Shown: positions 17,904-25,015 of the stretch, in pieces
Layout: each line of letters opens with the position of its first letter
How positions within the stretch are numbered: position 1 is the stretch's first letter
From: Pseudoleptotrichia goodfellowii
Lineage (GTDB): Bacteria; Fusobacteriota; Fusobacteriia; Fusobacteriales; Leptotrichiaceae
Assembly (NCBI RefSeq): GCF_007990505.1
Contig: NZ_AP019822.1
Span: 248,001 to 312,000 of the forward strand
DNA length: 64,000 nucleotides
Direction: 5' to 3'
Program-made: the position numbers and the translations under genes
The notes under the pieces: model-generated
Told to the model about the DNA's origin: nothing
The model's database searches: none
What the model saw: the letters and a program-made list of their open reading frames with translations, nothing else

Positions 17904-18950
17904 ATGATTAGACAGGATTATAATCTTCCTTTTATGCTGAAATATGAAAATATTGCATGGTTTAATGAAGAAGGATATGTCAATATATTAGATAGAAGAA
18001 TATACCCTGAAAAAACAGTATTTGTAAAATGTAATACACATGAAGAAGTAGCAAAGGCAGTAAAAGATATGGTTACTCAAAGTGCAGGACCGTATACTGC
18101 AGTAGGTATGGGAATGGCCTTGGCCGCATTTGAATGTAAGAATATGTCAGTAGAAAAGCAAATAGAGTATTTGGAAAAAGCAAGTTATACATTGAGTCAC
18201 GCAAGACCTACCACTGCCAACAGAATGAGTAAAATTACGGAAGCATGTGTTGAAAAAGCTAAAAAAAATCTGGAAAATGGAGATAATGCATTTGAATCCA
18301 TAAAAAATGAAACAATAGATTCGTTAAACAGAAGATACAGTATAATGGAAGAAGTAGGAAGATATCTTGCAGATAAAATAAAAGACGGAGATAAGATTTT
18401 AACACAATGTTTTGGAGAAACTATAATAGGTATGCTTATAAGAATATTAAAACAACAAAATAAAAATAATGTGGAGTTTTACTGTGCTGAAACAAGACCT
18501 TATTTGCAGGGAGCAAGACTGACTGCAACATGTTTTGCTGAAGCAGGATTTAAAACAACTGTAGTTACAGACAATATGATAGCTTATTTAATGGAAAATA
18601 TAAAAATAAATTTATTCACATCGGCAGCTGATACAATAACAAGAGAAGGTTATATTGCCAACAAAATAGGCACATATCAGATAGCTTTACTTGCTAGAAA
18701 TTTTGGAATACCTTATTTTGTGACAGGGATTCCGGATATTGACAAATATGGGGAAAATGATATAAATATAGAATACAGAGATCCCAGTTCAGTTTTAGGT
18801 AATCATACTTTAAAAAATGTAAATGCGATATATCCGTCTTTTGATATAACACCTCCTTATTTAATAAGTGGGATAGTTACAGATAAAGGTGTATATTCTT
18901 CATATGATTTAGGCTCGTATTTTAAAAATGATATAAAAAGATTTTATTAG
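17904..18950 (+). CDS. MtnA / eIF2B-like sugar-1-phosphate isomerase
   Basis: This 348-residue protein belongs to the family containing methylthioribose-1-phosphate isomerase and ribose-1,5-bisphosphate isomerase. The catalytic pair is conserved: C169 in ILTQCFGE and D243 in AADTITREG. HARPTTAN (99-106), ETRPYLQGARLTA (197-209), NKIGTYQIAL and PSFDITPPYLI are family blocks. The usual phosphate-loop motif RGAPAIG is changed to QSAGPYTAVG (about 59-68), so the substrate may differ from methylthioribose 1-phosphate. Expected reaction: a ribose-1-phosphate-type aldose to ribulose-1-phosphate-type ketose. ATG 17904 is preferred (AGGAGG 7 bases upstream) over ATG 17898, which overlaps the permease stop. 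It sits between permease and aldolase. Confidence 0.85.
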   Translation: MIRQDYNLPFMLKYENIAWFNEEGYVNILDRRIYPEKTVFVKCNTHEEVAKAVKDMVTQSAGPYTAVGMGMALAAFECKNMSVEKQIEYLEKASYTLSHARPTTANRMSKITEACVEKAKKNLENGDNAFESIKNETIDSLNRRYSIMEEVGRYLADKIKDGDKILTQCFGETIIGMLIRILKQQNKNNVEFYCAETRPYLQGARLTATCFAEAGFKTTVVTDNMIAYLMENIKINLFTSAADTITREGYIANKIGTYQIALLARNFGIPYFVTGIPDIDKYGENDINIEYRDPSSVLGNHTLKNVNAIYPSFDITPPYLISGIVTDKGVYSSYDLGSYFKNDIKRFY

Positions 18951-18977
18951 AATACACAATATTGAAAGGAGATAAAG

Positions 18978-19004
18978 ATGTTTCAGAAAAACTGTAAAGA
19001 ATAA
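18978..19004 (+). CDS. Possible 8-codon leader peptide before the aldolase
   Basis: A strong ribosome site (AAAGGAG) stands 6 bases before an ATG that opens only eight codons (MFQKNCKE, then TAA). The aldolase gene 50 bases later has almost no ribosome site of its own. TTTCAGA (18981-18987) can pair with TCTGAAA (19041-19047) just before the aldolase ATG. This may be a leader that couples or attenuates aldolase translation, or a remnant. No function is demonstrated. Confidence 0.35.
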   Translation: MFQKNCKE

Positions 19005-19053
19005 AAATACAAAGATAATAATTATTTTTTCTCAGAGACATCTGAAATTTAAT

Positions 19054-19644
19054 ATGAATATTAGAAAAAAACTTGTAGAAGCAGGAAAAAGACTCTATAA
19101 TACAGGGCTGGTTGCAGGAACAAGCGGAAATATCAGTATGAGAAATTTAGAAAAAAAGGACAGTTATTTTATTACTCCGAGCAGTTTACCCTATAATGAA
19201 ATTAAAGAAGAAGATATTGTAGAAATAAATTCAAAAGGAGAACCTTATATAAGGGGACAAAAGCCTTCTTCAGAATGGCAAATGCATATATCTGTATATG
19301 AAAAATATAACAAATATAATGCAATAATTCATACTCATTCGACATTTGCAACGGCATTTGCTGTAATTGGAGAAAAAATACCTTTAATTCTGGTAGAGAT
19401 GAAACCTTTTCTTGGCGGTGATCTGGATGTGGCACCATATAAGCCAGCAGGAAGCAGAGAATTGGGTAAAGTAATATTACCGTATCTTGAAAACAGAAAT
19501 TCGTGTTTATTGGCAAATCATGGTACAATAAGTTGTGGAACTACTTTGGAAGAAGCTTTTATCTCTGCTGAATATGTAGAAGATGCTTCAAAAATATATT
19601 ATTACGCTAAAACAGCAGGAAAACCTAAAATATTGGATTTTTAA
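19054..19644 (+). CDS. Class II sugar-phosphate aldolase (fuculose-1-phosphate aldolase-like)
   Basis: This is a zinc aldolase of the fuculose/rhamnulose/ribulose-phosphate family, 196 residues. The catalytic/metal set is complete: E74 in SSEWQMH, H93 and H95 in IIHTHSTFA, and H156 in LANHGTIS. The phosphate-binding loop AGTSGNIS is at 21-28. Placed after an MtnA-like isomerase, it should cleave a ribulose-1-phosphate analogue to dihydroxyacetone phosphate and a two-carbon aldehyde: acetaldehyde, methylthioacetaldehyde or glycolaldehyde, depending on the 5' group. This is the step that defines the known DHAP shunt. The ATG at 19054 lacks a good ribosome site; see the mini-ORF upstream. The DeoR gene follows after 14 bases. 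Confidence 0.85.
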   Translation: MNIRKKLVEAGKRLYNTGLVAGTSGNISMRNLEKKDSYFITPSSLPYNEIKEEDIVEINSKGEPYIRGQKPSSEWQMHISVYEKYNKYNAIIHTHSTFATAFAVIGEKIPLILVEMKPFLGGDLDVAPYKPAGSRELGKVILPYLENRNSCLLANHGTISCGTTLEEAFISAEYVEDASKIYYYAKTAGKPKILDF

Positions 19645-19658
19645 ATTAGGAGAACAGT

Positions 19659-20420
19659 ATGATAAAAATAGAAAGACAAAATAAAATACTTCATTATTTA
19701 AATGTCAATGGAAGTTTATCCATATCAAAAATATCAAAAGAATTAAAATGCAGTGAAGAAACAGTCAGAAAAGATCTTGTAGAGTTGGAAAGAGAGTCAA
19801 AACTAATCAGAATACATGGAGGAGCTTATATTGAGGATAGATATGACAAGGGATTTTCTTCAAATATAAGAGAAACTTTATTAAAAGAAGAAAAAATGTA
19901 TATATCGGATATAGCTTTGGATTTTGTAAAAGATAGAAATACTCTAATGTTAGATTCCAGTACTACATGTATTGAATTTGCAAAAAAGATATTAAATTCT
20001 AAAATATATGTTACTATAATAACAAATTCGCTACAAATTGCAAATTTATGCGATTTTTCCGAAAATGCAAAATTAATACTTTTAGGAGGTAAATTTAGAA
20101 CTAGAAATAAGTCTTTTACAGGTTATCATACTACAGATATTTTGAAATTATATAATGCAGATATTTCTTTTGTAAGTTATCCTTCAATAGATATAAAATT
20201 GGGTTTAGGGGATAATAATTATGAAGAATTGAGAGTCAGAGAAACAATGTTGAAGCATTCCAAAGTAAAAATATTACTTATGGATCATACAAAATTTTCT
20301 GAAAACGCATCTATTGTATTTTCAAAGATTTCTAATATAAATTGTATAATAACAGATAAAAAGATAAATAAAAAATGGGAAGAATTTTTTAAACGGGAGG
20401 ATATAAATGTTAAATTTTAG
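19659..20420 (+). CDS. DeoR-family transcriptional regulator
   Basis: This cytoplasmic regulator of 253 residues has an N-terminal winged helix (about 1-60; SISKISKELKCSEETVRKDLVELE) with the DeoR signature RIHGGA at about 50-55. A sugar-phosphate-sensing domain follows (about 75-250; DSSTTC, TNSLQIA, LILLGG). Members of this family usually bind a phosphorylated sugar intermediate and repress their own operon. Here a pentose-1-phosphate or pentulose-1-phosphate from the phosphorylase/isomerase steps would be the natural effector (inference). The gene sits inside the operon between aldolase and dehydrogenase, overlapping the dehydrogenase by 14 bases. It starts at ATG after a weak AGGAG. Confidence 0.9.
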   Translation: MIKIERQNKILHYLNVNGSLSISKISKELKCSEETVRKDLVELERESKLIRIHGGAYIEDRYDKGFSSNIRETLLKEEKMYISDIALDFVKDRNTLMLDSSTTCIEFAKKILNSKIYVTIITNSLQIANLCDFSENAKLILLGGKFRTRNKSFTGYHTTDILKLYNADISFVSYPSIDIKLGLGDNNYEELRVRETMLKHSKVKILLMDHTKFSENASIVFSKISNINCIITDKKINKKWEEFFKREDINVKF

Positions 20421-21576
20421 TTATAAAAATAATACTAAATTAATTTTTGGTAAAAATTCCATAGATAAATTGGAAGACGAATTAAAAAAATATAATTCTA
20501 AAGTTTTGATGCTTATAAGTGGAAACGGGAAATATTTAAAAGATTTAGGAATATATAATAAAGTAAAAGAAAATTGTGAGAAACTTAATATAAAACTTAT
20601 TTATAATAATGAAGTTATCCCTAATCCTGAAGTGGAGTTAGTAAGAAAACTGGTTGATATATGTAAAAAAGAAAGTGTAGATTTTATACTGGCTGCAGGA
20701 GGAGGTTCCGTTATGGATACTGCGAAAGCTGTTGCAGTTGGAGCTTTATCTGATGAAGATGTATGGGAATTTTATTTATATAATAAAATTCCTGAAAAAG
20801 CATTGAATATAGGAGTGATTTCTACATTGCCTGCAAGCGGATCGGAAGCTTCAAATTGTTCGATAATTTCAAACGGAAAGTATAAACTTGGTTTAGAAAC
20901 AGATTTGATAACTCCCGAATTTGCAATATTGGATCCTGAATATACAAAAACTTTGCCGTTATATCAGACTTCTGTCGGAATATGTGATATATCAAGTCAT
21001 TTAATAGAAAGATATTATTCAGCAGTTAAGAATACAGATACAACCGACTATATGATAGAAGGACTTCTAAAAGCTTTAATAATAAATGGACTGAAATTAA
21101 TAAAAAATCCTGATAATATTGATGCCAGAGCAGAGGTGTTTTTAATATCTATATTCGCACATAATAATATATTGGATTCAGGGAGAATGGCAGACTGGGC
21201 ATCTCACAGAATAGAGCATGAGTTAAGCGGTGAATATGGAATTACTCATGGAGAAGGAATGGCAGTTGTTCTTGTAGCATACACAAAATATATGGCTAAA
21301 AAGAAGCCTGAAAAACTAGCTCAACTTGTAAATAGAGTGTTTGGAATAGATAGTTTTGATTATTCTTTAACGGAAATGGCTGAAATTTTAGCAGATAAAT
21401 TGGAAGATTTTTATAAAAAACTTCATTTGAGAACAAAACTTTCGGAAATGAATATAAATGACACTGATTTTGAGAAAATGGCAGATAGAGCAACTAAAAA
21501 CGGAAGTAATAAAATAGGTCATTATTTACCTTTAGGAAAAGAAGAAATAATAGAAATCCTTAATATTGCAAGATAA
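20407..21576 (+). CDS. Iron-containing alcohol dehydrogenase
   Basis: This is a 389-residue cytoplasmic NAD(P)H-dependent dehydrogenase of the Fe-ADH/butanol dehydrogenase (YqhD-like) group. The nucleotide-binding GGGSVMDTAKA motif is at about 98-108. Metal-binding residues appear in CDISSHLIERY and in the histidine-rich ASHRIEHEL plus ITHGEGMAV segments. It is last in the operon and overlaps the DeoR gene, so it is translated together with it. Its likely job is to reduce the aldehyde released by the aldolase, regenerating NAD+ in a fermenting cell. The product would be ethanol, 2-(methylthio)ethanol or ethylene glycol depending on the nucleoside used. An AACGGGAGG ribosome site lies inside the DeoR gene. 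Confidence 0.9.
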   Translation: MLNFSYKNNTKLIFGKNSIDKLEDELKKYNSKVLMLISGNGKYLKDLGIYNKVKENCEKLNIKLIYNNEVIPNPEVELVRKLVDICKKESVDFILAAGGGSVMDTAKAVAVGALSDEDVWEFYLYNKIPEKALNIGVISTLPASGSEASNCSIISNGKYKLGLETDLITPEFAILDPEYTKTLPLYQTSVGICDISSHLIERYYSAVKNTDTTDYMIEGLLKALIINGLKLIKNPDNIDARAEVFLISIFAHNNILDSGRMADWASHRIEHELSGEYGITHGEGMAVVLVAYTKYMAKKKPEKLAQLVNRVFGIDSFDYSLTEMAEILADKLEDFYKKLHLRTKLSEMNINDTDFEKMADRATKNGSNKIGHYLPLGKEEIIEILNIAR

Positions 21577-21597
21577 AGTCAATAAAGAATGTATTAA

Positions 21598-21631
21598 AGA
21601 GTTATCTTAATACTAGCAGATAACTCTTTTT
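21598..21631 (+). terminator. Terminator closing the nucleoside-to-DHAP operon
   Basis: A perfect 10-bp stem AGAGTTATCT (21598-21607) / AGATAACTCT (21618-21627) with a 10-base loop is followed by TTTT. It begins 22 bases after the dehydrogenase stop. Confidence 0.9.
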
Positions 21632-21796
21632 ATATAATTAATTTTGTCTTGTTTTCCTTTTGGTTGCATTTTCTTTTTCATTTGAGCGTCCTCACTACTT
21701 TTTATAATTTTTTCTTATCATCTTCCAAAAAAGTTCAGAATATGATAATATATGAGTGCTGATTAAATAACAAAGTACATTTGGAAATTATTCGGA

Positions 21797-21825
21797 TTGA
21801 TGTGATAGAAATAATAAAATATTAT
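21797..21825 (+). promoter_or_regulatory. Likely promoter of recG
   Basis: TTGATG (21797-21802), a 17-base spacer and TATTAT (21820-21825), ending about 28 bases before the recG ATG. Confidence 0.5.
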
Positions 21826-21853
21826 AATTTATTTGATAAAAGGAAAAATAAAA

Positions 21854-23929
21854 ATGGCAACATACAATTTATTGTTTAAAAGTTTGGAAGAATTGAAAAT
21901 CAAAGGGATAGGTAAAGTAGCCTTGAATAAATTTAATAAACTTGGGGTATATACTTTATATGACCTTTTTTATTTTTTTCCGAGAGCTTATGAAGACAAG
22001 GCCAATAGTAAAAATATATCTGAAATACTTCCTGAAGAGTTTGTCGTTATAAAAGGAACAGTTGTAAATGCCGTAAATCAATATATAAAATCGGGAAGAA
22101 CTATGTTTCGTGCAATGCTTAGAGATGAAACGGGAATTATAGAATTGGTATGGTTTAATAACAGATTTATAAAAAACAGCATAAAAACGGGAGATGAATT
22201 GCAGGTATACGGAAAAGTCAAAAGAGCGGCAAAGTTTCAAATGGTAAACCCTGAATATAAAAAAATACAGGCTGACGGAATGATAAGAGGAGAAGCAAGA
22301 CACGAACAGATATTGCCTATTTATCCATCAACGGCATCATTAAGACAGGAAGCGATAAGAAAAATTGTAAATGAAGCATTGCTTGATTACGGATATCTGT
22401 TACAGGAAAATATTCCTGAAGATTTGCTGAAAAAAGGAAGCCTGATTTCAAGAAAAGAAGCAATACTGAATATACATTTTCCTGAAGAATTTGAGAAAAA
22501 GGAAAAAGCGAAAAAAAGATTTATGATCGAGGAAATTCTGCTTCTGGAAATGGGGATTTTACAGAACAGATTTGAAACTGATAAGGAAAATAACAATATA
22601 TACGAACTGGAAGATAACAAAAAACTTGTGAGTAAATTTATAGAAAGTCTTGAGTATGAACTGACAAAGGCTCAAAAAAAAGTGATAAGCGAAATATATA
22701 AAGAACTTAAATCAGGAAAAATAGTAAACAGGCTCATACAGGGAGATGTAGGTTCGGGGAAAACGATAGTTGCTCTTATTATGTTGCTGTATATGGCTGA
22801 AAACAGCTACCAGGGAGTAATTATGGCACCGACGGAAATACTTGCTACACAGCATTATCTAGGAATTGTGGATATATTTAACGATCTTGATGTGAGAGTG
22901 GAACTTTTAACGGGGAGTGTCAAAGGTAAAAAAAGAGAAAAACTGCTCTCGGAGATAGAAAACGGTCTTGTGGATATTGTCATAGGAACACATGCTCTTA
23001 TAGAAAATGATGTAGTTTTTAAAAATCTCGGACTTATAGTTATAGACGAACAGCACAGATTCGGAGTAGTACAGAGAAAGCTTCTGAGGGAAAAAGGAAG
23101 TATTGCCAATCTTATAGTAATGAGTGCTACTCCTATCCCGAGATCCCTTGCACTTACCATATACGGAGATCTTGATGTTTCTGTTATCGATGAGTTGCCG
23201 TCAGGCAGAATGCCTATAAAAACTAAATGGATCAGAGATCTTGACGAAAAAAACAAAATGTATAATTTTATCGAAAGAAAGATAAAAGAAAGACGGCAGG
23301 TTTACGTAGTGTCACCGTTAATTGAGGAAAGCGAAACACTTAATGTAAAGTCGGCACAACAGACTTTTGAAGAATACAGTGAAATTTTTTCAAACAGACG
23401 GTTGGGGCTGATTCACGGGAGACAGAATTATAAAGAAAAACAGGAAGTAATGAGAAAATTTAAAAAACATGAAATTGATATATTAATATCCACAACGGTT
23501 ATAGAAGTGGGAGTAAATGTTCCGAATGCGTCAATAATGGTAATAAGAGATGCTCAAAGATTCGGTTTGTCATCACTTCATCAGTTGCGAGGAAGAGTAG
23601 GAAGAGGAAAATATCAGTCTTACTGTTTTCTCGAGTCGGAAACCGATAATGATTTATCCATGAAAAGATTGCAGGTTATGGAAAAGACTACAGACGGATT
23701 TAAAATAGCCGAAGAAGATTTAAAGTTAAGAAATTCGGGAGAGATATTAGGTACAAGACAAAGCGGTGTGTCGGATATGGTACTTACGGATATTGTCAAA
23801 AATGTAAAAGAAATAAAGGCGATAAGAGATTATGTAGTCGACTATCTGGAGAAAAATAACGGTAAAATAAATAATGAATATTTAAAAAGGGATATTTATG
23901 AGAAATTTCATAAAAAAATGATTGAATAG
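21854..23929 (+). CDS. recG: ATP-dependent DNA helicase RecG
   Basis: This superfamily 2 helicase remodels stalled forks and branched recombination intermediates. The 691 residues show an N-terminal wedge/OB domain (about 50-150, with GTVVNAVNQYIKSGRTMFRA), Walker A GDVGSGKT (about 297), DEQH box (about 398) and the C-terminal helicase block with VIEVGVNVPNA and QLRGRVGRG, typical of RecG. Length is normal. The frame extends to TTG 21833, but ATG 21854 has AGGA 9 bases upstream and gives the expected N-terminus. It follows a strong terminator and its own likely promoter. Confidence 0.96.
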   Translation: MATYNLLFKSLEELKIKGIGKVALNKFNKLGVYTLYDLFYFFPRAYEDKANSKNISEILPEEFVVIKGTVVNAVNQYIKSGRTMFRAMLRDETGIIELVWFNNRFIKNSIKTGDELQVYGKVKRAAKFQMVNPEYKKIQADGMIRGEARHEQILPIYPSTASLRQEAIRKIVNEALLDYGYLLQENIPEDLLKKGSLISRKEAILNIHFPEEFEKKEKAKKRFMIEEILLLEMGILQNRFETDKENNNIYELEDNKKLVSKFIESLEYELTKAQKKVISEIYKELKSGKIVNRLIQGDVGSGKTIVALIMLLYMAENSYQGVIMAPTEILATQHYLGIVDIFNDLDVRVELLTGSVKGKKREKLLSEIENGLVDIVIGTHALIENDVVFKNLGLIVIDEQHRFGVVQRKLLREKGSIANLIVMSATPIPRSLALTIYGDLDVSVIDELPSGRMPIKTKWIRDLDEKNKMYNFIERKIKERRQVYVVSPLIEESETLNVKSAQQTFEEYSEIFSNRRLGLIHGRQNYKEKQEVMRKFKKHEIDILISTTVIEVGVNVPNASIMVIRDAQRFGLSSLHQLRGRVGRGKYQSYCFLESETDNDLSMKRLQVMEKTTDGFKIAEEDLKLRNSGEILGTRQSGVSDMVLTDIVKNVKEIKAIRDYVVDYLEKNNGKINNEYLKRDIYEKFHKKMIE

Positions 23930-23998
23930 GGAAAATTGAGCGAAGAAAAAAGTATATACAGTATTTAAAAAAATCTCGGAAAGGAGTTTTGCAAAAAA

Positions 23999-24886
23999 AT
24001 GAAAAGACAACAGGCAGATATGGGATTGCTTTTGGTAGGAATATTGTGGGGATTGGGATTTGTTTTTGTGAAAATCGGATTGAATGAAGGAATAGACCCG
24101 TTTTATCTTCTCTCAATAAGATTTTTGGGAGGCTTTGCCATACTTTATGCGATTTTCCGAAAAAAAATGAAGAAGATAACTCTGTATGACATGAAAGCCG
24201 GAATAATAATAGGAATGTTTCAGTTTTTCGGTTATACTTTTCAGACATACGGAATGCTGACCACAACTGCCAGTAATAATGCGTTTTTTACTGCGATAAA
24301 TGTAGTAATAGTGCCTTATTTTTTCTGGCTTATATACAGAGAAAGACCTAACAGAAGTGCTTTTATCGCTTCGGTTTTATGTGTAGCGGGAATAGGAATC
24401 ATAAGTTTTGACAAAGATATGCATTTAACAAGTTTAAATAAAGGAGATATTTTAACTATAATCTGTGCGGTGTTTTTTGCGGCTCAGGTTGCATCAACAG
24501 GATATTACAGTGAAAGAGTCCATACACTGAACCTTGTTTTCATTCAGATGGTTACAGGAGGAGTGCTGTTTTTAGGAAACTTGGTGATTTTTTCCGGAGT
24601 AAGTGCAATAAAACCTTTACATGGAATGGCATTAATTGCTATACTTTACTTAACGATATTTTCAACAGCGATTCCGTTTTTGCTCCAGACATATTTTCAA
24701 AAATGGACTACTTCTACAAGGGCATCAATAATAATGACTACAGAATCACTGTTTGCTCCGTTATTTGCCTATTTTCTTTTAGGTGAAGTGCTTACTTTGA
24801 AAGTAATATTCGGAGCAGTATTAATACTTTCTTCGGTAGTTGTATCGGAGATTAAATTCGGAAAAAATGAAGTGGAAAAAGGATAA
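23999..24886 (+). CDS. DMT-superfamily (EamA) transporter
   Basis: This inner-membrane protein of 295 residues has about ten hydrophobic helices arranged as two EamA repeats (about 5-140 and 150-290). GILWGLGFVFVKIGL is the first-repeat signature, and the second repeat ends with FAYFLLGEVLTLKVIFGAVLI. Relatives export or import small metabolites such as amino acids and nucleotide precursors, and the substrate cannot be inferred. It lies 69 bases after recG with a good ribosome site (AAAGGAG). Repeat copy B and proS follow. A shadow frame on the other strand at the 5' end is not a gene. Confidence 0.85.
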   Translation: MKRQQADMGLLLVGILWGLGFVFVKIGLNEGIDPFYLLSIRFLGGFAILYAIFRKKMKKITLYDMKAGIIIGMFQFFGYTFQTYGMLTTTASNNAFFTAINVVIVPYFFWLIYRERPNRSAFIASVLCVAGIGIISFDKDMHLTSLNKGDILTIICAVFFAAQVASTGYYSERVHTLNLVFIQMVTGGVLFLGNLVIFSGVSAIKPLHGMALIAILYLTIFSTAIPFLLQTYFQKWTTSTRASIIMTTESLFAPLFAYFLLGEVLTLKVIFGAVLILSSVVVSEIKFGKNEVEKG

Positions 24887-24924
24887 AAATAAAATAAAGA
24901 AAGGAGAGTACTGTTTAAAAATAT

Positions 24925-24999
24925 TCCCGTATTTTCGGAGTCGACGGAGAAGCGGAGAACTTGGGTAGCGGGAGTATGAGGGTAGCAATGAGCCCTCAT
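24925..24999 (+). repeat. Structured intergenic repeat, copy B
   Basis: Copy B, 75 bases. The outer stem is TCCCG (24925-24929) / CGGGA (24969-24973). It differs from copy A (CTCCTG/CAGGAG) but still pairs, so the change is compensatory. The hairpin ATGAGGGT (24976-24983) / GCCCTCAT (24992-24999) carries the shared AGCAA loop core. It sits between the transporter gene and proS on their coding strand. Confidence 0.7.
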
Positions 25000-25015
25000 G
25001 AAGCAGTCATAGAAA

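Noticed and set aside
24900-25015. T-box riboswitch before proS
   Set aside because: The AGGGTAGCAA part recalls a T-box antiterminator, but the conserved TGG-ACCGCG motif is missing and the same hairpin occurs before nagB and after the aminopeptidase, so it belongs to a dispersed repeat.
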